Program-made: the position numbers and the translations under genes
Notes under the pieces: model-generated
Database searches by the model: none
Seen by the model: only the letters and a program-made list of their open reading frames with translations
What the model was told of the DNA's origin: nothing
Shown here: positions 42,069-50,759 of the stretch, piece after piece
Layout of the letters: each line of letters starts with the position of its first letter
Position numbering within the stretch: the stretch's first letter is position 1
NCBI GenBank assembly: GCA_019186825.1
Contig: JABARP010000015.1
Coordinates: 1,367 to 65,366, forward strand
Reading direction: 5' to 3'
Source of the DNA: Pyrinomonadaceae bacterium
GTDB taxonomy: Bacteria > Acidobacteriota > Blastocatellia > Pyrinomonadales > Pyrinomonadaceae
Length of the DNA stretch: 64,000 bases

Positions 42069-43265
42069 ATGGCTGATCTCCGACTAAAGTTCATTGACGC
42101 CGAGGGCAGCGACGTCTGCTTCGAGACCAGTGAGCAGGTCGTGATCGTCGGCCGGCTCTCGAGCAATACGCTTGTGATCGCCGATGGACGGCTTTCGCGG
42201 GAGCATTTGCGCATCGAACGCGAAGGCTCGGCATGGTATGCCGAAGACCTTGGTTCGAGCAACGGCACGACCCTTAACGGCGAACCGCTGCGAGACCAGC
42301 AGCGAATAAAGGACGGCGACAAACTGAACCTCGGCGGGCTTGAGATCTCGGTCGAGATCGAGCAGCCGCAGCCGGTCGAGCAAGCACCGGTGGTACAAGC
42401 TGCGGTAGTGAACACGCTGGCCGCTCCGCCGCCAGTCGCTGCGGCAACTCCGCCCGCTTCGAGCGACAATTCCGTTAAGTTCTTTCTAATACTCGCGCCG
42501 ATCTTGGGGCTTGTGGTGATCTTGATCGCAGGCGGAGCTTTATTTCTTTCGCGCAATAAAAAAACGGACATCGACGCGAACGATATCTCGTATTCGACGC
42601 CTGAGATCTCGAGCACGCCGACTGCCGACAATACGCCCGCAGCATCGCAGACCGACACGACGGCGACGCCTGAGGTGCCGAGCGGTACGCCTGTGAAGGA
42701 AGATACCGCGACGCAAAAGGTCGAGAAATACACGGCGCAATTCATGCGAAAGGCGGCAAAGAATGATCCGCGATATTTCCTGACGAGTGCACAGGCGGGC
42801 GAGGTCGCAAAACGCATTCAAAGCATGAGCGGCGCCGTGAAGGCGAATCTTCCTTCGATAACGAAAAACTCGGCTGAACTGAGTAAACTCGGGGCTTCAA
42901 GCGGCCTGAATTCGGATTTTCTGGCTGCGGCGGCCCTTGCGAAGCTCGGCACGAGCCGAGGCGATGCGATCGCGGCCGCGAGGTCGATGTCCGGCGTACT
43001 TTCGCGGCTAACGATCCCGATCGGCAACGAGTTGGGTGATGACTGCCTACTGATGATCGCGGCATACGACCAGGGTGCAGCGGGCGATTTTATGAAGATG
43101 AGGAATATGCTCCAGGACGTTGCGACAAAGTCGAACGCACCGGCGCGTGAGATCCGCTCGATCTGGTTCCTGAATAAGTCTGGTAAGATAACGCCGCAGG
43201 AATATGAGTTCGCTCTGCGTTTCCTTGCGGCAGGTGCGATAATGCAGGCACCGACGGAATTTTGA
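42069..43265 (+). CDS. FHA - membrane helix - relic transglycosylase protein (paralogue 3)
   Basis: A 398-residue protein with an intact FHA core (VIVGRLSSNTL, LSREHLRI, GSSNGTTLNG), a Pro/Ala linker and one membrane helix (FFLILAPILGLVVILIAGGA, about 138-157). The periplasmic part (about 160-398) keeps the general helical plan and the terminal RFLAAGAIMQAP segment shared with paralogues 1 and 2, but shows neither the ESxF-type catalytic glutamate nor the GLMQ-like motif; AAYDQGAAGDF replaces the usual AxYNxGEG. It is thus a relic or binding module. It follows paralogue 2 by 26 bp and precedes the YkgJ-type gene by 15 bp. Confidence 0.8.
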   Translation: MADLRLKFIDAEGSDVCFETSEQVVIVGRLSSNTLVIADGRLSREHLRIEREGSAWYAEDLGSSNGTTLNGEPLRDQQRIKDGDKLNLGGLEISVEIEQPQPVEQAPVVQAAVVNTLAAPPPVAAATPPASSDNSVKFFLILAPILGLVVILIAGGALFLSRNKKTDIDANDISYSTPEISSTPTADNTPAASQTDTTATPEVPSGTPVKEDTATQKVEKYTAQFMRKAAKNDPRYFLTSAQAGEVAKRIQSMSGAVKANLPSITKNSAELSKLGASSGLNSDFLAAAALAKLGTSRGDAIAAARSMSGVLSRLTIPIGNELGDDCLLMIAAYDQGAAGDFMKMRNMLQDVATKSNAPAREIRSIWFLNKSGKITPQEYEFALRFLAAGAIMQAPTEF

Positions 43266-43280
43266 GAGTGTGCAAAAGAG

Positions 43281-44117
43281 ATGAGCGATGAATGGATAAC
43301 AGGTAATTTTACGCTTCGCGTTCACGGTGAACCGATCGAGATGCAGGTCACCGTACCGACGGCTAAGGTGAAGCCGCAGCGGATGCTGCCGCTCTTTCAG
43401 CAGATGGCGTCGAGCGTTGTCGATGCGTGTGTCGCCGTGGTCGAGGGCGAAGGCGAAAAGGTATCGTGCAAGGCGGGGTGCGGAGCTTGCTGCACTCAGG
43501 CGGTGCCCATCTCCGAGGTCGAGGCATATCGCATTGCCGAGATCGTCAACGAGATGCCGGAGGAGCGTCAGGCCGTTGTTCGCAAGCGTTTTGCAGAATC
43601 CCTTGCACATTTTCGAAAGATAAAGTGGTTTGACGAACTCATCGGCCTGAAGGATATGGCGTACGAAGGTTCGCCCGATTTTTCGGCGGAAAAGTATGCC
43701 GACGTCGTGACTAGGTATATGAAGCAGGGATATTCCTGCCCGTTCCTTGAGAATGGATCATGCTCGATCTACGAAGAGCGGCCTGCGGTCTGTCGCGAGT
43801 ATCTCGTAACGTCACCCGCGGAAAATTGTTCCGACCCGCGTCCCGAAACGATCAAGAAGGTGCCGATCTTCCTAAGGCCGTCAAAGGCACTGCTGAAACT
43901 TGGGAAAACGGAGACGACCGAGAATTGGTCTTCCGTGATCTTGATCGAGGCCCTGGACCTTGTTGAGAAGAATCCCGACCGGTTGGAAATGAAAACAGGG
44001 CCCGAATGGACCGAAGAATTCTTTAATGCATTGGCGTCGACCGATCGGATCCTGAAGGACGATCCCGAACCCGCCCGACGCCGCAAAAAACCGCGACATT
44101 CAAAGAAGGGACGCTAG
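43281..44117 (+). CDS. YkgJ-type cysteine-cluster (Fe-S/zinc) protein
   Basis: The 278-residue protein has the cysteine arrangement of the YkgJ/UPF0153 family: SCKAGCGACCTQAVPI in the N-terminal third, then SCPFLENGSCSIYEERPAVCREY and a final Cys in NCSDP. The cluster is taken to bind iron-sulfur or zinc; some members are linked to flagellin lysine methylation and others to protein modification, but the activity here is unknown. The C-terminal 25 residues are strongly basic (RRRKKPRHSKKGR). It sits between the FHA trio and tssK on the same strand. Confidence 0.8.
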   Translation: MSDEWITGNFTLRVHGEPIEMQVTVPTAKVKPQRMLPLFQQMASSVVDACVAVVEGEGEKVSCKAGCGACCTQAVPISEVEAYRIAEIVNEMPEERQAVVRKRFAESLAHFRKIKWFDELIGLKDMAYEGSPDFSAEKYADVVTRYMKQGYSCPFLENGSCSIYEERPAVCREYLVTSPAENCSDPRPETIKKVPIFLRPSKALLKLGKTETTENWSSVILIEALDLVEKNPDRLEMKTGPEWTEEFFNALASTDRILKDDPEPARRRKKPRHSKKGR

Positions 44118-44205
44118 AAACACGCTGCCGGAGACAAGTGCGGTTTACTAAAAGGCATAAGTCGGTTTACTATCTTATTGCTTTTACAAGCGTTATCCCG
44201 AAGCT

Positions 44206-45558
44206 ATGAGCAAATATAGAAAGATCGTCTGGAACGAAGGAATGCTGCTGACTCCGCAGCATTTCCAGCAATGGGATAATTATCACGAGGAACTCGTGAA
44301 TTCGCGCGTGCGCTCGGTCGCACCGTATTCCTGCGGCGTTCTGAGCATGCAGATCAACCACGAAGCCATCGGCAATGCGAATTTTCAGATCACTGCCTGC
44401 CGTGCCGTGATGCCCGATGGCCTGTTCCTAAATTTCCCTGATCAGGAAGGCGCACCGGACCTGCGGCCCGTGGGCGATCATTTTCACGCCGAGCAGGAGA
44501 AGCTCGGTGTTTATCTCGCGATCCCTGCAAAGAAGATGGGTGAGGCGAATTTTCAGGGAAGCGGTGCCGCACCGCAGCCGAATATTCGCTATCTGCAGGA
44601 AGGCGCGCTTGTCCGCGACGAGACGAGCGGCACGAACGAACAGCCGATCGCCTACGCACGCAACAATGTCCGGATCGTCTTTGACGACGAGATCCGCGAC
44701 GGATTCTCATCGATAAAGATCGCTGAATTGACGCGGACGCCGACCGGACAGCTACAGATCTCGAACGAATATATTCCGCCGATCCTCGACGTTACGGCGT
44801 CGGACTGGCTCGTCAGTATGCTGCGGCAGCTTGTCGAGGTGCTTATCACAAAGAGCGGCAGCCTCGGCGAACAGCGACGCCAGCGGCAAGCGGGCCTCGC
44901 GGACTTTACAACGTCGGACGCAGGCGTTTTTTGGCTGCTGCACACGATAAATTCGTCGATCCCGACGATCTCGCATTATTTCCGCGCGCAGCTCGTTCAT
45001 CCCGAAAAGCTCTATCTCGAGATGGCGACACTTGCGGGCAAGCTGATGACCTTCTCGACGGATCACAATCCGAAGGACATCGTAAAATACGATCACGACG
45101 ATCTTTATTTCACTTTCTATACGCTGAACGCGCAGCTTCGCCTGCTGCTCGAAACCGTCATCCCGAGCCGCTGCGTTCCGATACCGCTCGAGAAGGTTCG
45201 CGATGCGCTGTATGTCGGCCGCGTCGAGGACGAGCGTCTCTTGAAAGAGGCAGGATTCTTCCTCGCCGTCCGCTCGCAGATACCCGAAGCAAAGCTCATC
45301 GAGGGCGTGCCGCGTGTCGTGAAGATCGCATCGCGCGATGTTATCGATACGGTGATCGGGTCGGCGCTTCCGGGCGTTGTGCTCTCGTATTCGAATCCGC
45401 CGCCGGCACCGATCCCGGCCCGCATCGGGTTCAAATATTTCAGTCTCGATTCCCACGGCCCTTATTGGGACGGCATACGCGGTTCGAAGGTTCTCGCGGT
45501 CTATGTGCCTGACGAGATACCGGGCGAAAAGCTCGAGATGTACGCCGTAAAGCCTTAA
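44206..45558 (+). CDS. tssK: Type VI secretion baseplate protein TssK homologue
   Basis: The 450-residue protein matches TssK in length and order: IVWNEGMLLTPQHFQQWDNY at the N-terminus is the hallmark, followed by LLHTINSSIPTISHYFR in the middle and a C-terminal KYFSLDSHGPYWDGIRGSK segment. TssK is a trimer that joins the baseplate (TssF/G) to the membrane complex (TssJLM) and is related to phage receptor-binding proteins. No tssA, B, C, E, F, G, L, M, clpV, hcp or vgrG was found in the 44 kb before or the 18 kb after. The gene may belong to a dispersed T6SS or to a different envelope assembly with the FHA proteins. An 88-bp gap precedes it. Confidence 0.88.
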   Translation: MSKYRKIVWNEGMLLTPQHFQQWDNYHEELVNSRVRSVAPYSCGVLSMQINHEAIGNANFQITACRAVMPDGLFLNFPDQEGAPDLRPVGDHFHAEQEKLGVYLAIPAKKMGEANFQGSGAAPQPNIRYLQEGALVRDETSGTNEQPIAYARNNVRIVFDDEIRDGFSSIKIAELTRTPTGQLQISNEYIPPILDVTASDWLVSMLRQLVEVLITKSGSLGEQRRQRQAGLADFTTSDAGVFWLLHTINSSIPTISHYFRAQLVHPEKLYLEMATLAGKLMTFSTDHNPKDIVKYDHDDLYFTFYTLNAQLRLLLETVIPSRCVPIPLEKVRDALYVGRVEDERLLKEAGFFLAVRSQIPEAKLIEGVPRVVKIASRDVIDTVIGSALPGVVLSYSNPPPAPIPARIGFKYFSLDSHGPYWDGIRGSKVLAVYVPDEIPGEKLEMYAVKP

Positions 45559-45576
45559 AAGGCTTATAATAGTTAA

Positions 45577-46215
45577 ATGTTTTGCGATAAATGCGGACTT
45601 GAGAACGCCGACGATGCAGCTTTTTGCAGAAGCTGCGGGCGTGAGCTGAAGGAGATTGAAACGCGGGTCGCCGCACGGCCTGCAGCTGTAAGCACGCCTG
45701 AATATCGTGCACCGCTCGCAGACGCAAAACCGGTCGAGGCCCGCGCTAATGATGGACACGACGAGCAGATCGTCTTCTCGATCGGCCCGACGGTAAAATT
45801 TGTCTATGCAGGATATCTTGCGGCCCTTCTAGGTGCCTTTGTCATTGCGGCGTTGCTCGGTGGTTTCTTTCAGTCGCCGTGGCTAGGCGTCGGGCTTGGT
45901 TTCCTGATCCTGTTGATACCTGTTTACTTTCATATCAAGACGAAGCTCGTCCGCTACACCCTGACAGACAATAAGCTTGAGATCGACAGCGGATTCATCG
46001 CGAGGACGCGAAGGAATATCCCACTGCGGCGTGTGCAGGATGTAACGGTCTCGTCCACGTTCCTACAGCGTTTGCTCGGATTCGGCGACATCGTTATTGA
46101 CAACGCGAGCGAAGGCGGCGAACGCATCATCCTTGACGACATCGACGCACCGCAGACGCGTGCAGACCAGATCCTCAAGGAGATGCGGCTGCTCGATACT
46201 CATTCGGACTTTTAA
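45577..46215 (+). CDS. Zinc-ribbon and PH-domain (bPH2) membrane protein
   Basis: The 212-residue protein starts with a zinc ribbon (MFCDKCGLENADDAAFCRSCGREL, cysteines 3, 6, 17, 20), then a Pro/Ala linker. Two hydrophobic helices (about 70-93 and 97-117) follow, and then a bacterial PH-like (YdbS/YdbT, bPH2) domain with RYTLTDNKLEIDSGFIARTRRNIPLRRVQDV. It is probably a membrane-associated scaffold of unknown function. It begins 18 bp after tssK and ends 6 bp before rfbB. Confidence 0.8.
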   Translation: MFCDKCGLENADDAAFCRSCGRELKEIETRVAARPAAVSTPEYRAPLADAKPVEARANDGHDEQIVFSIGPTVKFVYAGYLAALLGAFVIAALLGGFFQSPWLGVGLGFLILLIPVYFHIKTKLVRYTLTDNKLEIDSGFIARTRRNIPLRRVQDVTVSSTFLQRLLGFGDIVIDNASEGGERIILDDIDAPQTRADQILKEMRLLDTHSDF

Positions 46216-46221
46216 CGACAG

Positions 46222-47244
46222 ATGCCCAAGAAGATATTCGTGACCGGCGGTGCCGGATTTATCGGCTCAGCATTCGTGCGCTTAGTGCTTGAGCGCGAGC
46301 CGGACACGCAGATCGTAAATTACGACGCTCTCACCTATGCCGGAAATCCAAAAAATCTTGAAGGGATCGACGCGGCACGCCATGCCTTCGTAAAAGGCGA
46401 CATCTGCGACCGAAAGGCCGTTCTCGACGCATTGCCGAACGACGCGGACGCGATATTCAACTTCGCCGCTGAATCGCACGTTGATCGCAGCATCTACTCG
46501 GCGGACGAATTCCTAAGGACGAATATCATCGGTACGCAAGTTTTGCTCGACGCGGCGCGTGAGAAAGGCGTTCGGCGTTTTGTTCAGGTATCGACCGACG
46601 AGGTGATGGGAACGCTGCCGGAAGAAAGCGACGCATTCTTTACCGAGGCGTCTCCACTACAACCAAATTCTCCTTACGCAGCGTCAAAAGCGGCGGCGGA
46701 ATTCGTCGTACGCGCGGCGCGTGAGACGCACGGCGTTGATACCGTCGTAACGCGTTGCGGCAACAATTACGGGCCGCGACAATTCCCCGAAAAACTTATT
46801 CCGCTGATGATCGCAAATGCCGTGAACGACGAACCGCTGCCCGTCTATGGCGACGGCAAGAACGTGCGCGACTGGATCTATGTGGACGATCATTGCCGCG
46901 GGATCTGGGCCGCATACGAGAGGGGAGCGTCGGGCGAGGCATATAATCTTGGCTCTCGGAACGAGCGGCAGAACATCGACGTTGTAACGTCGATCCTTGA
47001 CGCACTCGGTAAACCTCACTCGCTGATCAAGTACGTGACCGACCGCCTCGGACACGACCGTCGATATGCGATCGACGCGACAAAGGCTGAACAAGAGCTT
47101 GGCTTCCGGCCGGAGATGTCCTGGGAGAATGGCCTGCGGGCGACGATCGATTGGTATCTGAATAATCGCGAATGGGTCGAAGAGATCCGTAGCGGCGAAT
47201 ACCGAAACTATTACCAAAAAATGTACGGGTCGAGCCTCGGATGA
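46222..47244 (+). CDS. rfbB: dTDP-glucose 4,6-dehydratase
   Basis: The 340-residue extended SDR enzyme makes dTDP-4-keto-6-deoxyglucose in the dTDP-rhamnose pathway. VTGGAGFIGSAFVR is the NAD-binding motif; NFAAESHVDRSI, VSTDEVMGTLP and the catalytic YAASKAAAE (Tyr-x3-Lys) are the expected signatures, followed by RCGNNYGPRQFPEKLIP. Length is typical. Its stop overlaps the ATG of rfbD (ATGA). rfbA and rfbC are not present nearby. Confidence 0.94.
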   Translation: MPKKIFVTGGAGFIGSAFVRLVLEREPDTQIVNYDALTYAGNPKNLEGIDAARHAFVKGDICDRKAVLDALPNDADAIFNFAAESHVDRSIYSADEFLRTNIIGTQVLLDAAREKGVRRFVQVSTDEVMGTLPEESDAFFTEASPLQPNSPYAASKAAAEFVVRAARETHGVDTVVTRCGNNYGPRQFPEKLIPLMIANAVNDEPLPVYGDGKNVRDWIYVDDHCRGIWAAYERGASGEAYNLGSRNERQNIDVVTSILDALGKPHSLIKYVTDRLGHDRRYAIDATKAEQELGFRPEMSWENGLRATIDWYLNNREWVEEIRSGEYRNYYQKMYGSSLG

Positions 47245-48083
47245 AGATCCTCGTAACAGGCGCAAAAGGAATGGTCGCGCGTGCCGTTGCGGAACATTGC
47301 CGATCGATCGGTGATGACGTAGCGGCTCTTGACCGTACGCGGCTCGATATCGCGGACAGAGAGCAATGCCTTTCGGTCGTCGGCGAACTGCGGCCTGATG
47401 CCGTCATCAACTGCGCGGCATACACGGACGTTGACGGTGCCGAAAGCAACGAGGCTGCGGCGTACGCGGCGAATTCCGACGGGCCCGCGAACCTCGCAGC
47501 TGCGTGCCGCGAGCACAACGCGAAGTTCATCACGATCTCGACCGATTACGTTTTTGACGGCACGAACACAGGTTTCTATACAGAGGATGACGCCCCGGCA
47601 CCGCTGGGCATTTACGCGAAGTCAAAATTTGACGGTGAGCTGCGCGTCGCAAAAGAGAACGCGAACGCCATCATCGTGCGTTCGGGCTGGATCTACGGCG
47701 AGGGTGGCACGAATTTTCTGAGCGTGATCCGCGATCTTTTAAGTTCGGGAAAACACATTACGGCGATCAGCGACAGCTTTGGGACGCCTACCTTCGCGGG
47801 CGATCTTGCAAGGCGTCTGCGTGAGCTCGTCGAACGCGATGTTTCGGGCTTCGTTCACGTAACGAACAGCGGCGAAGGCTCGACCTATTACGGCGTCGCG
47901 TGCGAGACGGCCAAGCTGCTCGGCATCGATGCATCGGTCGTTACTCCGATCTCGGACGCAGATCTGAAAAGGCCCGCACCGCGCCCACGATATTCACGGC
48001 TTGCATCAAAAAGGCTCGCCGAGTTAGGACTCGACGAGCTTCCTGATTGGCGCGATGCACTTCGCCGTTTTGTTAAGGCCTGA
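47241..48083 (+). CDS. rfbD: dTDP-4-dehydrorhamnose reductase
   Basis: The 280-residue reductase uses NAD(P)H to form dTDP-L-rhamnose. ILVTGAKGMVARAV is the cofactor motif; VINCAAYTDVDGAE, STDYVFDG and YAKSKFDGE with Tyr-x3-Lys are in place, and RSGWIYGEGGTNFL follows. It is translationally coupled to rfbB by a 4-bp overlap. Its last 11 bp overlap the end of the Wzc-type gene on the other strand. Confidence 0.93.
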   Translation: MKILVTGAKGMVARAVAEHCRSIGDDVAALDRTRLDIADREQCLSVVGELRPDAVINCAAYTDVDGAESNEAAAYAANSDGPANLAAACREHNAKFITISTDYVFDGTNTGFYTEDDAPAPLGIYAKSKFDGELRVAKENANAIIVRSGWIYGEGGTNFLSVIRDLLSSGKHITAISDSFGTPTFAGDLARRLRELVERDVSGFVHVTNSGEGSTYYGVACETAKLLGIDASVVTPISDADLKRPAPRPRYSRLASKRLAELGLDELPDWRDALRRFVKA

Positions 48084-50619
48084 AGCTGCTGCCTTGATCC
48101 CGCGGAGGCTCGGACGGGCCCATGTCCTCCATAATGGGCGTCGCATCGTCGGTGCGGTGCTGGTAATAGTGATAATAACCAGTGCCGTAATAGTCGTACT
48201 CGACGGATTCGCTCGTAATGCCGTTCAGCACGACGCCATAGATGCGTGCTCCGAGAGCGGAGATGCGTGTGCGGAATTGCCGCATCAGATGCATCGAACT
48301 CTTGCCCGCCATCGCGATCAGCACAACACCGTCAACTTGGGTTGAAAGGATCGCCGCGTCCGTGAATGAGATCGCGGGCGGCGAGTCGATGATGATGTGT
48401 TTGAAACGCCCGCGCAGGAACTGCAGGAGATTTCGCATCTCATTGGATGAGAGAAGCTCTGCCGGATTCGGCGGGATAGGCCCGCTCGTGATGATCTTCA
48501 AATGCGGCAAACCCGGGGCTGCCTTTATAAGATTCTCCGTCGATTTTTCGCCTGAAAGATAGTTCGTCAGGCCCTGCGTATTCGACAATCCGAAATGCGA
48601 GTGCATACGCGGCCGGCGAAGGTCGCAATCGATCAGAACAACGTCGGCATCGGCCTGAGCGAGCGTGACCGCGGTGTTGATCGCCGTCGTCGTCTTGCCC
48701 TCGGAAGGCTGCGAAGACGTAACGAGGATCGATTGCGGCGGTTTACCCGCGCTCGAGAACAGGAGCGATGTGCGAAGATGCCGATATGCTTCTGCCATTG
48801 GCGAATGACGGTCTTCGAGCGTGATGAGCGCCGTGCTTGCGGCCGTACTCTTGCCGTTGCTTTCGCCCGCGATGCCGCGAAGGCTCAGACGCTTTTTCTC
48901 GTTGATTCCATGATGCGGGATCATTGCGAGCGTTGGCAGTCCCAACGCACGCGAGACATCGTCGCTCGTGCGGACGGAATCGTCGAGATAATCGAGCAGG
49001 AACGCGAGGCCGATGCCGGCACCGAGCGAAGCAAGAAGAGCGATGAAGATATTGCGTGCGCGCTTCGGGCCGTCTGGCGACGTCGGGACGACAGCCCGAT
49101 TCGAGATCTTGATGTTGTTCGGCTTGCCGGCGGCGAGCGAAAGTTCCTGCTCTTTTTGACGCTGCGTATATGTGTCGAGCAGGCCGCGATTCGTTTCAAG
49201 TGCACGCTTTAGCGTCGTCAATGTCGTCGTCGCCTGGCCCTGCACATTCGCACGTTCGGCCTCGACCTCGTATGCGTTCAGCAGCTGATCTTCACGACGT
49301 TTCGCGGCATCGAGCTGCGAACGGAGCGAGACAAGCGCACCGCTCACGGCGTCTTTCTCGATCTTCTTCTGGTCGCGGTCGATGATCTGCGAAACCTCTG
49401 ATTCGGTCTGCTGCTTCGTGTTCTTCAAGGAGACGATCTTTTCTTCGACCTGCTTAACCTTTACATATTCGGGCGTGTATTTTACGAGCAGCTCAGCCTT
49501 TTCGGTCTCGGCGTCCTTGATCTGTTTCTCGATGTCGCGGATCTGATCCTGGAGTTTTGCCTTGCGCTCGGTGTTCAGGCGAACCGTGTCCTGATAGACC
49601 TTGTTCTCGTAAAGATCGGGAATATTCTGGCCCTGTCCGCGAGAGCTTGCCGTAACGGCACCGTTATAGCGGGCTTCAAGTTTGCGTCGATCGTCGGCTG
49701 CCGAAAGCCATTGCTCGCTCAACGTCTGAAGGCGGCTCGCTGCGAGGTCCGCGCCTTTCTCCTGCAGCGGAAGATTGCTCGAACGCATATATTCGGTGAG
49801 CTTATTTTCCTGGTCGGCGATCGTGACCTTAAGGTCGGCAATGGATTTTGTGAGCTCGTCGTAGGCGGACTGCGTGCCTTCGAGTTCGCGTTTTGCGTCC
49901 TCTTCGATAAAGACCTCGGCGACCTTGTCGGAGACCGCCGCGGCAAGCTGCGGATTTGTACTGCTCACGGAAACCGTGAACAAGCTCGTCCGCTCTGTCT
50001 GATCGACGCGCAATCCGCCCGAAAGAGCGGCCGCGTATTGATTCGCACGCGCAGATTCCTCGGGCGAAAGCTGAGCGGCCGTCGGGTCCGCGTTCTCAGT
50101 TCCGGTAAGCACGGGCAGAGTACCTTGCGGGGCCTGAGCCTTCGCAGGGCCCGAGAAAAGAGACTTTATCGTCGCGAAAAAGCCGCGGTCGCTTTGCCCA
50201 AGAAGGTCCGGGTCGCGCTGAAGCCCGAGAGCAAGCACGACCTTCTTCATCAGGTCGGGATTCTGCAAAAGCTGCAGCTGCGTGTTGTAATACGTGGTCT
50301 CGTCGCCGCCGAGGTTGATATTGATCGCGTCCTTTGCGGTCGGTGCCGCCTTTCGCGGTTCGATCAGCATCTCGGTGCTTGCCGAGTAGATCGAAGGCTG
50401 GCGAAACGAGTAGAATGCCGCAGCCGCCGTAACGACGATCGCGATGGCACCGATCAGCGGAAGGCGTTTCGTAATAACGCGCACGTACTGGCGGAGCGTC
50501 CGCTGGCCGGATTGGCTCTCGTGGTCGTAATACGCAGTGTAGGCTGCCGGAAGTTCGCCGTGCGGCTGATTCAGATCGAGCCCCCGCGGCAACGGCGTCA
50601 GTCTTTGGTCCTGATCCAT
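48073..50619 (-). CDS. Wzc-type polysaccharide co-polymerase / BY-kinase
   Basis: The 848-residue protein combines a Wzz-like chain-length region (about 45-560), with two membrane helices (LIGAIAIVVTAAAAFYSF near residue 55 and NIFIALLASLGAGIGLAFLL near 525) and a long coiled coil between, with a cytoplasmic bacterial tyrosine kinase. The kinase shows Walker A SSQPSEGKTTTAI, Walker A' VLIDCDLRRPRMH and Walker B IIIDSPPAI. The C-terminal tail holds a tyrosine cluster (YDYYGTGYYHYY) for autophosphorylation. It controls export and length of capsule or exopolysaccharide and lies opposite rfbBD. Confidence 0.92.
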   Translation of the reverse strand: MDQDQRLTPLPRGLDLNQPHGELPAAYTAYYDHESQSGQRTLRQYVRVITKRLPLIGAIAIVVTAAAAFYSFRQPSIYSASTEMLIEPRKAAPTAKDAININLGGDETTYYNTQLQLLQNPDLMKKVVLALGLQRDPDLLGQSDRGFFATIKSLFSGPAKAQAPQGTLPVLTGTENADPTAAQLSPEESARANQYAAALSGGLRVDQTERTSLFTVSVSSTNPQLAAAVSDKVAEVFIEEDAKRELEGTQSAYDELTKSIADLKVTIADQENKLTEYMRSSNLPLQEKGADLAASRLQTLSEQWLSAADDRRKLEARYNGAVTASSRGQGQNIPDLYENKVYQDTVRLNTERKAKLQDQIRDIEKQIKDAETEKAELLVKYTPEYVKVKQVEEKIVSLKNTKQQTESEVSQIIDRDQKKIEKDAVSGALVSLRSQLDAAKRREDQLLNAYEVEAERANVQGQATTTLTTLKRALETNRGLLDTYTQRQKEQELSLAAGKPNNIKISNRAVVPTSPDGPKRARNIFIALLASLGAGIGLAFLLDYLDDSVRTSDDVSRALGLPTLAMIPHHGINEKKRLSLRGIAGESNGKSTAASTALITLEDRHSPMAEAYRHLRTSLLFSSAGKPPQSILVTSSQPSEGKTTTAINTAVTLAQADADVVLIDCDLRRPRMHSHFGLSNTQGLTNYLSGEKSTENLIKAAPGLPHLKIITSGPIPPNPAELLSSNEMRNLLQFLRGRFKHIIIDSPPAISFTDAAILSTQVDGVVLIAMAGKSSMHLMRQFRTRISALGARIYGVVLNGITSESVEYDYYGTGYYHYYQHRTDDATPIMEDMGPSEPPRDQGSSFRP

Positions 50620-50759
50620 AGGAATTACAACAAGCGAAGCGGCCTTTTGCCCGGAATAAGCCTTGTGAGAAAAGTCAAACTAAACGGTCGTGCAAAAAAG
50701 CGCGCTTATCCTTGATTTATATCACATTAAGCCGAGAAAAGCAGAAGAATTCGTGAGGT

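Noticed and set aside
49711-50715. A 334-codon plus-strand frame opposite the Wzc-type gene (and another at 48595-49212)
   Set aside because: Both lie inside a certain kinase gene on the other strand, are rich in Arg and Cys, and lack any domain likeness.
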